A stretch of DNA of 64,000 nucleotides. Origin: Ascoidea rubescens DSM 1968 (Eukaryota > Ascomycota > Saccharomycetes > Ascoideales > Ascoideaceae). The stretch spans positions 2,361,428-2,425,427 of the forward strand of contig NW_017962913.1 of NCBI RefSeq assembly GCF_001661345.1, given 5' to 3'. The notes under the pieces are model-generated. The model did not search any database. It was not told the origin of the DNA and was given only the letters and a program-made list of their open reading frames with translations. Positions 9,350 to 20,437 of the stretch are shown one piece after another. Every line of letters begins with the position of its first letter. The stretch's first letter is position 1. Both the position numbers and the translations under genes were made by a program.

Positions 9350-10552
9350 AAGAACCAGATGTTATGAGTGGAGGTAAACAGCAATGTGAATTATGATTAC
9401 GATTATGATTATGAGTGTGATTATAAATATAATTATGAGATGAGAAATAAAAGAGAAATAGTGGATTTGAAATACGAGATAATAGGGATCGTTTGTTTGA
9501 TTTGAGTGAAAGGCAAAAGGGATAATTGATGGAGTGGTGCCTGTCAATTCTGAGAGAGGAGGAGGTATAAATAATAATGTCTGAAACGAGATCAGTTGAG
9601 TGATTCAGCAGACAGGTGGTAGATTAATTATTAAGCAACAGAGAAATATTAATTAATAGCCAGTCAACAATGGGAGAGTGGTCAAACAAGTAGAGATAGT
9701 GGAAACTCGAGCGAGAAAGTGAGCAAAGCAGTAGAAAAACCGAACTTTGCAGGAGAGTCAAAAATAAGAGTGAAGACGATAGCTGGAGTATATATAGCAG
9801 GAATGGGAGATAGCAGCTGGAGAAGAGAAGTTGGAGAAGAAGGGAGATTGCGAGGAATATAAGATAGGATATCAATGAGGAAACAGCCAGAAAATAGAAA
9901 GTGGAAAATGGAAGCAAAACTCAAGATCTGGAAAGCTTTGACACTTTTTTTCTTCTTTTTCTGTAGAGCGTTGCTTCTTTTCTTCTTTTTGGTTTCTTTT
10001 TCCTTGCTTCGTTCCTTGCGTCTTTCACGCCCGTCGCTGATTGGCTGCTGCCGCCGTTGATCGTTTTCCGTCAAGCTGCCGCCCCCGCACCACTGGGACT
10101 TCCCAGTCCTCCCGCGCTACGCTGCTACGCTGCCGCTGACGCGCGCTCCAGAGCTCCCAGATCTGGAAACCCAACGGTTGCATTGTCTTCTGTGATTCGC
10201 TATGCTGCTGCAGCGCAAGCTTGTGTGGCGGGCGTGCAGACAAGGTCTGAGATGGATCCCAGACCCCAGTCTGGTCCGCAAACACGGCCCCGCAGAAGCG
10301 GCACACCCTGCAGAGCCTGGCCCTCCACCGTCTAGAAACAGTGCTGACTGCGGAGGTGCGTCTATGGTCACGTTTGGCTGTTCTTCTGTTGTGTTTGCAC
10401 GGGGCTTTAGAACGTGCTCATGAGGTCCAGGCGTGTCGCTTAATTCATCGCCGAAATAGGCAGTTCCTCCTTTTGCTTATATCTTTTTATTTATATTTAT
10501 GGAGATTTGTGTTTTATCTGTATAGCTTCATATCATGATATTATGGCACAAT
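9350..10552. other. Intergenic, PDE2 promoter with GC-rich island
   Basis: 1.2 kb between the PDE2 start and the stop of the Rho-fusion gene. A GATTGGCTG sequence (inverted CCAAT) occurs near 10037. Bases 10030-10440 form an island; 10081-10140 is 43/60 G+C by count. Open frames on both strands within the island are what GC-rich DNA gives by chance, and I support none of them. Confidence 0.5.
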
Positions 10553-13500
10553 TCAGTCGATCACCTCTTCTAAGTCGTTCAAAATAAGTCTCTTAACCAC
10601 CCATTCCTCGTAGTCTTCTTTCAGTATCTTAAAGTGCCTGGATTCCCTCTGCGTTTTATCGTAAAAGCAAATGTTGTAATAGCTATTTCGATCTTTGATA
10701 TCATTGTTAATCTTCTTGATTTTCAAATCAGATATGCTTATTGGCTCGCAAATGCGATTGAATTTGAACCCATCACTATCAATCTCAAATTTGCTTAATA
10801 TCAATTCATTCGAGAAAATTAAAACCTCGTAATTGTCGTTATTACTAACATCTTTAATACTGCTCACATGAAACAAACTGATAAACTTATTATCATTCTG
10901 GTATTTGTATTTGTATTTATTTCCCTTTTGGTTTGGTTTCTCACCTTCTTTATTCTCATATTTAACCATCTTGATTAAATCTTTGCTAATAAAATAATTG
11001 AAAATCATCTCATTGTCCTCTTTAAACCTTTTCAACATTTCAACACATCTTCGGTTTTTCCCATTATCCAATATTAATATCATCTTATCAATATTTAATA
11101 AATCCTTATTCTTTTCTCCATTCAAATCTCCGAATATCATTCTCATCAAAAACTCCCCTCCATTTCCATTCTCTTTCTCATTTAAATCATTAGCCCACTT
11201 TTCAAACTCCTTTAATATATATAAATTACTTCGCTTTTTAAAATACTCATTAACTCGTATCAAATTCCAAATTTTACTAATCTTTGAATAAAATTCAATT
11301 AGTTTTTTGCCCGACAATTTATCAATCCAATTTTCAATAACCTTTCTCAAGTTTTTATCTTCAACATCTTTTTCAATTGTTTTTCTTTCTTCTTTTCCTT
11401 TTCCTTCCCCCTCTTCTTCTTGATTTGTCATCATTATCAATGGCTTTATCAACTCTTCTTCATAATTATCTATTATCTTATCAAAATTCTCAAACAAATT
11501 TAAATATATCGTATTAAACTTATATGGATAACAAATATCTTTGTTTTCATTCAAGAAAAATTTATCACCAATTTTTCTTAGCCTTTTTAATCCCTTGATA
11601 TATTTATTAAATTCAATTATAATCATCTCTCTTTCATTCAACTTACCATTACCATCTATTGAATCAATTTGATATTCAATTTCCTCTAGCCTCTCAAGCT
11701 TCTTTTCAACTATTTTATCATTCCCGTAAATATCAATATACTCGTAAATTATCTCATTCAAAATATCAATATCCAATTTTAATTCCAATTTCTTATTGAT
11801 TTCATAATTATAGTCTTCATTCCCATTAATATTAAATATATTATTCCATTTTTCTGTCTCATTATTCAAATACCTATCATCCTTTAAATAACATTGAATT
11901 ATTCCATTTCCTTCATCTTCACTTTCATTTTCATCATCTTTACTTTCATTTTCATCATCTTTACTTTCACTTTCACATTCATTCTCACTCTCATCACTAT
12001 TATTAGAATTGAAAAAAATTCGCAATGGCCACAATAATTCCTCGCAATTGGTCAAATAATCTTCAACATTCGAGCAATTTTGATTCCATAATGGATTGTT
12101 TTTAATCAATTTATTCATATTAATAATAAAATATACCCTCAATGAATTTAAACTGATAATATAAACATTTCTTAATTTTTCAATCATCATCTCTTCATTT
12201 ATATCATATTCAATATATTTATCCCAAGTCTCATTTACCAATTTATTTATACCTGGTATCTGATTCATGGGTATTAATTCATGAATAATATCATACTTCA
12301 ACAACCCATTATCTCTCTGATACTCTGTAATGATTAAAAAATTCGAAAATATAAAATAAAACGAATTATTTTGACTAATGTGAATTTTTTGGTCTACTAT
12401 GGGGTTGACAATTTTATTTTTACCTCTAAAAAATGATAAAAACCTTGTACTATTCGAATCTAATTTTAAATCATTGAATAATTTATTATTAAAATCTGAA
12501 CTTTTTCTTAAAACTTCTAAAACATATTCAGTCCTTATTGAATTTTTAATTGTATTTAATTTTCCATAAAAATTCTTCACTGCTTCATATTTTTTGACAA
12601 TAAATAAATTATATTTATCGTCGTTACCACTAACATTATCATTATCATTACCATTATCATTACCATTCACATTCAAAATATCTTGAAAAAAATTAATCAA
12701 AATTATAACGGGATAATCTGGGGTCTCAAAAACTAAATTAAAATCATCGTATGAAAGTATTTTTCTTTTCTCTAAATTTCTTTTCCAATTTTCCAATTTA
12801 ATCGAATCGGTTTGAATTAATTTTATTAAAATTGGATATCTGATAATTTTTTCAAAAAAACTTGAAAAGATTCTAAATGTAATAAGTTCATTTATCCAAT
12901 TTCCAAGAATACCAAAGCATTTTTTGAAATCATTTTTCTTTAATGAACTCTTTAATGGTTTTAATAATGATGTCTCATAAAAATTTAGTAATTCTTTAAT
13001 ACAAGGAAAACATTCATTATAAAATAAATCAACATCAAAGAAATAATTATCTCTATCTTCTAACAAATTTAATCCTGTATGTAAAAATAAGCTTAATTTT
13101 TTATAATATAAGATAAACTCATTCAATAATGTTTTCAATTGATTAAATAAAATGGAATTTTTGTTGTCATTTACCTTTTCGTTATCACTACTTTTATCAG
13201 TATCTTGAATGTTTCTCAAAGAGTTGGAGTCTTTATTTGAATTTAACGATTGTATAGTAGCCTGGTAAAATAATTTATCGATATTTTCACCAGTTAAACT
13301 TGAACATTCGGTATAGCTTATGATATTTAAATTTGAGTTATCTTTTGCTAATTTTTTAAAAAAGAGATCGAAATACTCAGGTGAATTATCATCGTAACCA
13401 TTGCGTGAAATTGAATCTCTTAAATCTTTTTTGCAACCAACGATTAGGATTGGGATATTTGAGATCAAATTTGATTCTAAATTCGAAACTAATTCAGGAA

Positions 13501-13822
13501 TCCAACGTTTTGAGATATTTTTAAAAGAGCTTGGATTATCGATTGAAAAAAATAGTAGAACTATATTGGAATCTTTATAAGCCAACTGTCTTAAGTTATC
13601 AAAATTGTTTTGGCCAGCAGTATCCCATATATTTAGATTTACTGTCAAGTCATTTCCAGTACCATCTTCATTTTTAATGAGGATCTCTTTAGAGATTTGA
13701 TTGAATACAGTAGGATCATAAGTCGATAGAAAATGATTTTCAGTGAGGAATTTTAAACAGCAGGTTTTACCAGAATATTCATCCCCAATAACTATTAGTT
13801 TTTGGTCAATTGTATTGGACAT
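10553..13822 (-). CDS. Rho-like GTPase fused to long DH/PH-like tail
   Basis: A 1089-residue protein beginning MSNTIDQKLIVIG (ATG 13822..13820). Residues 1-190 are a Rho-family G domain: GDEYSGKT P-loop, YDPTVF switch I with the conserved Thr, WDTAGQ switch II, VGCKKDL and ECSSLTGE. The residue matching Ras Gly12 is Glu15, although the switch II Gln is kept. The remaining 900 residues are not part of any ordinary Rho protein. They contain helical segments around 225-400 and 680-940, and two strand-rich segments resembling PH domains (FYFIFSNFLIITEY near 480; VLIFSNELILSKFE to EEWVVKRL near 1000-1075). This suggests two degenerate DH-PH (Dbl/RhoGEF) modules separated by an acidic ESKDDEN repeat near 620. 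There is no C-terminal CAAX box (it ends EEVID). The GTPase call is firm; the DH/PH call is tentative. Confidence 0.75.
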   Translation of the reverse strand: MSNTIDQKLIVIGDEYSGKTCCLKFLTENHFLSTYDPTVFNQISKEILIKNEDGTGNDLTVNLNIWDTAGQNNFDNLRQLAYKDSNIVLLFFSIDNPSSFKNISKRWIPELVSNLESNLISNIPILIVGCKKDLRDSISRNGYDDNSPEYFDLFFKKLAKDNSNLNIISYTECSSLTGENIDKLFYQATIQSLNSNKDSNSLRNIQDTDKSSDNEKVNDNKNSILFNQLKTLLNEFILYYKKLSLFLHTGLNLLEDRDNYFFDVDLFYNECFPCIKELLNFYETSLLKPLKSSLKKNDFKKCFGILGNWINELITFRIFSSFFEKIIRYPILIKLIQTDSIKLENWKRNLEKRKILSYDDFNLVFETPDYPVIILINFFQDILNVNGNDNGNDNDNVSGNDDKYNLFIVKKYEAVKNFYGKLNTIKNSIRTEYVLEVLRKSSDFNNKLFNDLKLDSNSTRFLSFFRGKNKIVNPIVDQKIHISQNNSFYFIFSNFLIITEYQRDNGLLKYDIIHELIPMNQIPGINKLVNETWDKYIEYDINEEMMIEKLRNVYIISLNSLRVYFIINMNKLIKNNPLWNQNCSNVEDYLTNCEELLWPLRIFFNSNNSDESENECESESKDDENESKDDENESEDEGNGIIQCYLKDDRYLNNETEKWNNIFNINGNEDYNYEINKKLELKLDIDILNEIIYEYIDIYGNDKIVEKKLERLEEIEYQIDSIDGNGKLNEREMIIIEFNKYIKGLKRLRKIGDKFFLNENKDICYPYKFNTIYLNLFENFDKIIDNYEEELIKPLIMMTNQEEEGEGKGKEERKTIEKDVEDKNLRKVIENWIDKLSGKKLIEFYSKISKIWNLIRVNEYFKKRSNLYILKEFEKWANDLNEKENGNGGEFLMRMIFGDLNGEKNKDLLNIDKMILILDNGKNRRCVEMLKRFKEDNEMIFNYFISKDLIKMVKYENKEGEKPNQKGNKYKYKYQNDNKFISLFHVSSIKDVSNNDNYEVLIFSNELILSKFEIDSDGFKFNRICEPISISDLKIKKINNDIKDRNSYYNICFYDKTQRESRHFKILKEDYEEWVVKRLILNDLEEVID

Positions 13823-13985
13823 TTTAAATCTTAGAATAAATCTTAACTCTAACACTCAATGCCCACTGGGTGGATTTTTTTTATTTGTTTTAGACTCAGT
13901 TTGAGCAATGCCTTTTGTTTTGTTGAGAGAACCAAGGTAATCGATAATAATTATTATAATAATAATAATACTAGAAGAACAAAAT

Positions 13986-14035
13986 TGAAATGAAATGAAA
14001 TGAAATAGAATAGAATAAAATAAAATAAAATAAAA
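13986..14035. repeat. GAAAT/TAAAA pentanucleotide repeat
   Basis: About ten tandem pentamers that drift from GAAAT to AGAAT to AAAAT, immediately upstream of the Rho-fusion gene. Simple sequence, seen directly. Confidence 0.85.
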
Positions 14036-16944
14036 CTATCAATTAATAACAAATTTTAGGGAGTAATAAAATTAGAATCTAATATTTTTATATGGTGAAA
14101 ATAAAATGGTTCCAGCAAATAAATTGCTGAAAAAAGAGAAAAACTTTGTAAAATAAGGAAATGAAGCAGATAAAAAATTTTAGATGCCAAGAGACAATAG
14201 AAAATAATTAAGGTAGTTGTAACAAAGGTATTTGTGAATCATTTTAGCTGGATATTTACAGAGCAAAGTTTACCATCTTTGGGCCATTAAATTCAGATAT
14301 TGTTAGTGGAAGACCATAAGAGAAATCGAAAAGATAACGATGGTGATAGGTCGATGGCCTTTGGTGGTTTTTAGTTTTCACATTTTCAGTGTATGTTTAA
14401 CCAGACAACCATAAGTTTGAAGTTAAAATATTTTGTTTTGAGACATTTGAGGATGATGACCATTTGTTACATAGAAAATTTTTACTTTTATATTGTGAAC
14501 CACCAATAAGTTGCGAGCTGTTGATGAGATTTAAGACATGATTAGTTAATTGTTGTGGGAAGAATGTGGGTTCGGAATTAAAGCACACCACAAAATTCTG
14601 TCCGGTGAGTGTTAATTTTTGAAAGAGTAGAACAAGAATTGATGGTCAATACTGGTATAAAATGGGTAATTTAATAGGTTTGTGAGTGGTGATAAATAAT
14701 ATTAATTATTATTATTATTAATTATTATCAATTAATATCATAGATATAGTTGCAATCGGTCGATTTTAGGTCGAAAATGGAAAAGAAATTGTGTCTTGTT
14801 TTGGAAATTCTCGGTGACAAAAGCTAAAAAAACGAGTTTTCGGGGGTTCGAGCTTTAGACTTATTACATAAGCATTTGGTAATGCAGAGATTTCAAGCTC
14901 CGTTTAGACATTAAAAGTTGCGGTCTGAACAGCCTGGACTGGTTATATTGCGCAAGATAAACAGCGTCATCGGAAACCAATATTTCAGCTGAAATAAAAA
15001 ATAAAATTGTGACTAAAATGATTTCTTGAATTAAAACAGTTAAAATATTTATTATTATTATTAAGCAAATAAAATTTTGATGCTGCTTTCTCGGTTTTAA
15101 GCATATCAAATGGTGTTCTACTTGGTATTATTGTTTGGATAAACTCACTAAAACACGTTAGGGTAGTCAATATATTACAATGTGAATATAAATCTTTTAC
15201 TGGGATATATTTTGAATTAAATTATTTCTTTAAATAATAGTTAAAGAAAGGAGCTAAGTAATATCGATGAACAGTGTTACCCTTACTTGGAGGAACAAAA
15301 TGTTTTATCACACAGGGTTTTTCCGTGAGTACTAAATAACACAAAAAACCTGCTGCGTTGTGCGCTGAAAAATTGAATTAAAAAAAGACTTGGCAGTTTT
15401 CAACCTTAACCAAAATTTGATCCGTGTTTCAAAAATCACATGTTGTTTTTAAGAATTTTTCACTCGAAATTTTTTTCAGATGATTTGGGTCACAAAACCT
15501 TCTGTCCTAAACGGGAATCGGATTCGATCACGACTCACAAATCGAATCGAACCTATATTAGCCAGAGTTTTTTGTGATAGATAATTTTTGCGTAAACCAT
15601 TTGGTTTGTGTATATGGGCAGTATCAATCAGATTGAAATGCAACAGAGCAATTAACGTGTCCAGTGGTATAAATCACTGACACATTCTTAAGCCTGCAAA
15701 ACACCAGCCAAAAGTAGGGTTGGTATGATAGATATTTTTTTTTCTAACTCGAACAGCTTCTGCTGGGAAAACCGTTGTCCAAATAAGCAAATCCACTGTG
15801 AAACCACAACAAATGTGGTTGGTTCTCAACGTTCGCTGAAATGCTCAAGTGGTATTTGCAGTCTCCCCGTCGATGATTTGCATAGACCCATTACATAATC
15901 CAGTCGTGTATTTTTCTCGTTTGAGCAATGAGCAGAAAGAGAAAAAGAAAGACCCGTTTTGGCATGGAGTAGCTGGTGTTATGGTTGAGATCAAAACAAA
16001 TAGCCTTGCACTGTAGTCCAGGCGCTGGGTCTCCAGAGTTCGGAAGCAGACTGTTGGTGTGCCAGATCAGGGAGCAGTTGCATGGCGACAAAACACACCA
16101 AAGCACTCAGCGTCGAGTGGGCCGAAGAAACATGCTCTTTTCTCCCACAATCCACACAGCTGCTTTGGGCAAAGCGACTTCGAAAACAGGAAACTGCTGC
16201 AAAGGGCTAGGTTTTTGCCCAATTTAAGTAGTTTCTGTTCTCCTCTGGAAGCTGTGCTCGTTGGTCCACACAAACCTCTGGGTCTGGTGCTGCTGGTGTT
16301 GCTGGTGCTGCTGGTTCCTCTGTTGTGCTGGGAATGTTTGCACTGCCAGGCTAGGCTGTTCTGTTTAGCTGTCGTCATGTTGGAATTTGCTGTCTCCAGT
16401 GGCTTCAACCTTCCAGCAATGGCCTCTTAACTAAACTACCTGTTATTCTTAGCTTTGCTGTGCTGATCTGTTTGTCTTTGGCCTCTTTCGTTTCGAGAAC
16501 TGTTATTTGCTACAGGCTTTCTTTTGTCTAGCCTCTTGTGTGACTACTTTACGCTGTTTGAATGTTTGGGCAAAACCTAGCTTGTCTCGCCCACAATATG
16601 TACTATAGTAGAGCATTGTGCACTGCAATACGGTAGCCATATCCTGATAGAGTAATGATTAGATAACATTTCCAAGGACTGTGCACCACTCTTTTACGGC
16701 TTGTGATTGGCTACTTAATAGCAAATGAGTATTAATGTTTATTTAAAAGGAAGTATTTATGACTACAGTAAAAATTAAGCAACATGTCTTAAATGAGATA
16801 GTAAGGTGGATAATTTTTATAAAAAGGAACAAATGAATCAAAAAGAAGAAAAGTGGTTTAAAAATATAACAAAAATCGAAAAACAAAAATTGTTAAAAAT
16901 TGTTAAAAAGAGGAGAAAAGGAAAAAATATAAAATAAACTAATA

Positions 16945-17125
16945 TAAATTAAATTAAGTTAAATTAAATTAAAAATAAAATAAAATAAAATAAAATAAAA
17001 TAAAATAAAATAAAATAAAATAAAATAAAATAAAATAAAGTAAAGTAAAGTAAAATAAGACAAAATAAGATACGATAAGATAAGATAAGATAAGATAAGA
17101 TAAATTAAATTAAATTAAATTAAAT
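16945..17125. repeat. AAAAT-family pentanucleotide array
   Basis: About 180 bp of near-continuous pentamers (AAATT, then AAAAT for roughly 70 bp, then AAAGT, AAGAT and AAATT) just downstream of the NUP2 stop codon. The ordered change of unit along the array suggests successive slippage expansions. Confidence 0.9.
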
Positions 17126-17204
17126 CAATAATTGTTAATAATTTATAATATTTCTTAATATTTCTTAATATTTAATTAATAGTTGATAATTCTTTAATCC
17201 TTTT

Positions 17205-18908
17205 TTAAATCATTTCTTTAACTTCATTAATAGAGTTCATCAATGCATCAATTTCTTTAACTCTAAACATATATATAGCTAATGCACTTTTACCACTATC
17301 GTCAATAAATGGTGTAGGCACTTTAACAAACTTATTAACTTTTTCATATTTGATATCTTTGTTAATGAAATTATTATACAAAACTCTTTCAGACCCTTCA
17401 GATCTTAATATGAATCTCGCTTTCTTCTTTTCGGAATCATATAATATCTTAAGCAAACCCAAACCTTTACTATCGAATTTCTGTTCTTCTTTATTGAATA
17501 ATAATAATTTGCATTTTTGATTGTATTTAACATCTTGGTTTTCTTCCCCAGCTGGAATGATTATCTCTTCGTTTTTGCTGTTGTTGTTATTGTTATTATT
17601 GTTATTATTATCACTTATTGGTGTATTTGCAGATTTTTCATTCTTTTGTTCATTGTTTGCAATCGATGTCGATGTTGAAGAGGAACTAAGTGGATTAAAA
17701 GAAAATTTTAAACCAGTAGCTGTAGTTGGAGTGTTTCCTGGAGTAAATGAAAAGTTGAATTTATTAGTATTGGTTGAATTTGATGGAGCTGAAAATGTAA
17801 AAACTGAACTACTTGGCGTTTGTGTTTTTTCTTCATTTTTATTATTGAAATTAGTATTAGTATTAGTATTGTTATTGTTGTTATTATTGTTAGAACCAAA
17901 GGAAAATGGGTTTGGTTTCGTACCAAATGAGAAAATTGATTTTTGATCTTCTTTATTAGAAAGCTCAGGTTTAAAACCACCAAAAGTAGATGTTGAAGAC
18001 TTAGCTTCATTATTATTTTTCTTTTCAACAGTATTAAATTTGAAAACTGGATTTTTAACTTCGATGCTCTTTTTGTCAAATGTAAAGGCAGGACCCTTTT
18101 TGGCTTCTTGTTCCTCTTCTTGTTCTTCTTTAGATAATTTTTTAGGTTGGAAACTGAAAATAGGTTTGAATTTTTTGTTTTCTGGAGCTTTGAAAACGAA
18201 ACCTGATGTTCGTTTTTGATTTTCATTTTTGGGGTTATCGCTTTGAGGAGTTTGTTCTGTAATATTTGAAGAAGTAGTTGAGGGAAAAGGGTTGTTAATA
18301 GTAGAAGTAGTAACTGAGTTGGTCTTTTCATTTTTTGAGGGAGTGAAGCCAGAAAATTTTATTTCTTTATTAACGTTAAAGGTGAAGTCTTTTGTAGGAA
18401 ATATTGGTGAAGATTTTTTTGAATCGGTTGATTTGTTAGTATTGGTATCAGTGTTGTTGTTGTTGCTGCTGTTGTTATTGTCAGTATTTTTATTATTTGG
18501 AAAATTGAAATTAAAAGAAGATTTGGGGACGTTAAAAATACTTTCTTGGTTTTTAGTATTTGATGAGCTATCTTTATTTAATGAGAATGTGGATGGTGTA
18601 GGGTTTTTATTGAAATTTAAGGAAAATGGTTTATTAGTAGTGTTATTGGTGTTAGTATTGTCGTTATTATTTGGTGGGTTGTATTGAAATTTAAAGGCAG
18701 GTTTAGGGTCTTCTTTTTTGTTTAGTATTATTTTATTTTGTATTTTAGGGAAAATAGACTTTGTGGTGTCGCTATTGAAAACGGAGGAAGGAATTTTAGT
18801 CGAAGTTGATTGAGTGTTAGTTAATGAGGTGAGGGCAGTTGAGTTGTTGTTGTTATTTTCGTTATTATTTTGATTTTTAGATTCGTTATTATTTGAAGTT
18901 AGGTGGAG

Positions 18909-18944
<36 letters not shown>

Positions 18945-19982
18945 GTTGTTGTTGTTGATGGATTTTTGATTATTTTGATTGTTGATTGAATTTTGAATTG
19001 AATTTAAAATTGTATTTGGGTTTGAATTCAAGAGCACTTTGCCCTTTTTAACATCGTTATAGTATTTGATATATTTTTCACAGTAGGTAGTCAAGTTAGC
19101 CAAGGGAGCATCTTTTGAAGATATGACCAAAGTTTCAACGAATTTGTCGTTGAGGGCTTTGATCTGGGTAGCGATTTCGTTTTCATCATCTTTTTTCTTA
19201 ATAATATTGTTATTTTTAGAATTATTATTAAAGATTAGAGAAGAAGCAGAAGTTACTAGTGGTTTCATTGAAAATGGGCTCTTTTGGGGGTTTTCTGAAG
19301 ATGAGGTTTGGTTTTCTAAAGATTGTAGATTAAAGGAGTTGTTATTGTTATTGTTGTTGCTGTTATTGTTTTCATTGAGTGACGATTTGAGGTTGGAATG
19401 TATATTTTTATTAGTAGAATCTGTAGTATTAGCGTTATTGATATTGGAATCGTTGTTATCATTAGAGGTGGATTTGTGAGTAAAATTCTTATTGGAAATT
19501 TTGTTGTTGTTAATTGGAGAAAAAATAGCAAAAGGCTTTTGCTTTTTTGGTAAATTATTATCAGAGGCACTAAATTTGGGAGAATCAGTAGAAAATATAG
19601 CAAAAGGATTGGGTTTCTTTGGCGGATCAAGACTAGATTGAGGGATGGAAGATGAGGCCAGGGAGCTTTTTGAGGTGAATAGTGAGGTAGTGGCAGTAGT
19701 AGTGGTGGTGGTAGTGGAGGTGGAGGCAGCAGCAGTAGCAGTAGCATTAGTACTGGTACTGTTTTGATTTGAATTGATTTGAGTGGTGAAGGAGGAAATT
19801 GGAGAAGAAGATATACTGGTTGCCCCTGATTGTAGTGATCTGTTTGATCTGGGTTGCAAGATTTTTCTCTTTGACAAGATTTCGTTGGAGGCTATTCCTG
19901 GAAGAATTGAATTACCACCATCATCAGAATCATAACCCTTATGATCCCTATTGATTTGAACAGTAGCTTTTCTTTTAGACAT
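17205..19982 (-). CDS. NUP2: Nucleoporin Nup2 (FG repeats, Ran-binding domain)
   Basis: A 925-residue mobile nucleoporin of the nuclear basket that helps importin-alpha recycling. The N terminus MSKRKATVQINRDHKGYDSD matches the Nup2/Nup50 importin-alpha-binding start. The centre is Asn/Ser/Thr-rich with scattered FxF and FG motifs (PNPFSFGS, FKFNT, FNFSF). The last 110 residues (from VKYNQKCKLLLF through GLGLLKILYD and ARFILRSEG) form a Ran-binding domain of the RanBP1 type. S. cerevisiae Nup2 has 720 residues; the extra length is homopolymeric Asn and Ser. The ATG at 19982 is the first in frame and starts the conserved motif. The promoter carries a CACGTG element. Confidence 0.93.
18911..18958. 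repeat. Trinucleotide tract encoding poly-Asn in NUP2
   Basis: ATT/GTT triplets on the plus strand encode an uninterrupted Asn run of about fifteen residues on the minus strand. It is the longest of several Asn runs in this gene. Confidence 0.85.
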
Positions 19983-20437
19983 TATATATTATAAAAAATT
20001 AGATCAGATGAAAAGCAGGAATATTATTAGTATAGTATATTGAAATGGAGAAAAAAGATGTGGATCTTTCTTGAATGTAAAAACCAAAAAAAATTTTTAT
20101 AGTGAAGTTAAGTTAGTTGGTTGGGTGAGATAAGTATGTAAACAAGTATTTATAGGCCAAAAAATTTGTAAAAAACGAAAATGGGCAAATGGGAAAGCAG
20201 AAAATAGTCCGGGCAAGGAGCAGAGTAGGCTGAGAAAAGGAACCCAGCAGCAGAAGAGGCAGCAGAGGAAAAGACGATGGGAGGTTGGCGAGAAGCACAG
20301 GAAGATGAAGCACCATATAAATGCTGCGAAAGGATACAGAGCAAATCCTGAAGCACTCCGCACGTGACAAGTGCGCCGAGGGTGCTCAAAGTGCGGTTCC
20401 GAGGGCCATGGCGTTATTTGGCGCACGTCGGGCCGCA
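19983..20437. other. Intergenic, NUP2 promoter
   Basis: 455 bp between the NUP2 start and the ARP4 stop. It rises from AT-rich near NUP2 to G+C-rich near ARP4 and contains CACGTG at 20361..20366. No gene seen. Confidence 0.5.
20361..20366. promoter_or_regulatory. CACGTG E-box in NUP2 promoter
   Basis: A perfect CACGTG, the Cbf1/Pho4-type site of yeasts, about 380 bp upstream of the NUP2 ATG. Occupancy is inferred only. Confidence 0.4.

Larger units (their letters stand above)
13823..17204. other. 3.4 kb gene-poor interval upstream of the Rho-fusion gene
   Basis: A mixed stretch. AAAAT/GAAAT pentanucleotide repeats lie at 13986-14035 and 16945-17125. An AT-rich part (14.2-15.6 kb) holds short decayed coding-like remnants. 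A G+C-richer part runs from 15.8 to 16.6 kb. Small inverted repeats include AACCACA/TGTGGTT at 15802..15820. No frame longer than about 120 codons is credible, and I recognise no structured RNA. The interval could hold a long promoter, an unannotated non-coding RNA or a former gene. Confidence 0.4.

Noticed and set aside
10025-10538. Several 65-93 codon open frames on both strands in the PDE2 upstream GC island
   Set aside because: They overlap each other in many frames and have no recognisable domains. GC-rich DNA in an AT-rich genome lacks stop codons by chance.
14821-14860. GGGTTCGAGCT resembling a Pol III B box
   Set aside because: No A box or cloverleaf can be built around it.
15505-15590. 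Inverted repeat GATTCGAT...ATCGAATC with a B-box-like GGTTCGATTCG on the minus strand
   Set aside because: A-box-like and B-box-like words are adjacent with no room for a tRNA body, and the repeat arms are only 8 bp.
15891-16430. Open frames of 71-123 codons on both strands
   Set aside because: They are mutually overlapping, with Ser/Thr/Cys-rich low-information sequence and no homology that I recognise. Same GC-island effect.
17521-19747. Long antisense frames across NUP2
   Set aside because: Leu/Val/Phe-rich mirror images of the Asn/Ser/Lys-rich NUP2 coding sequence.
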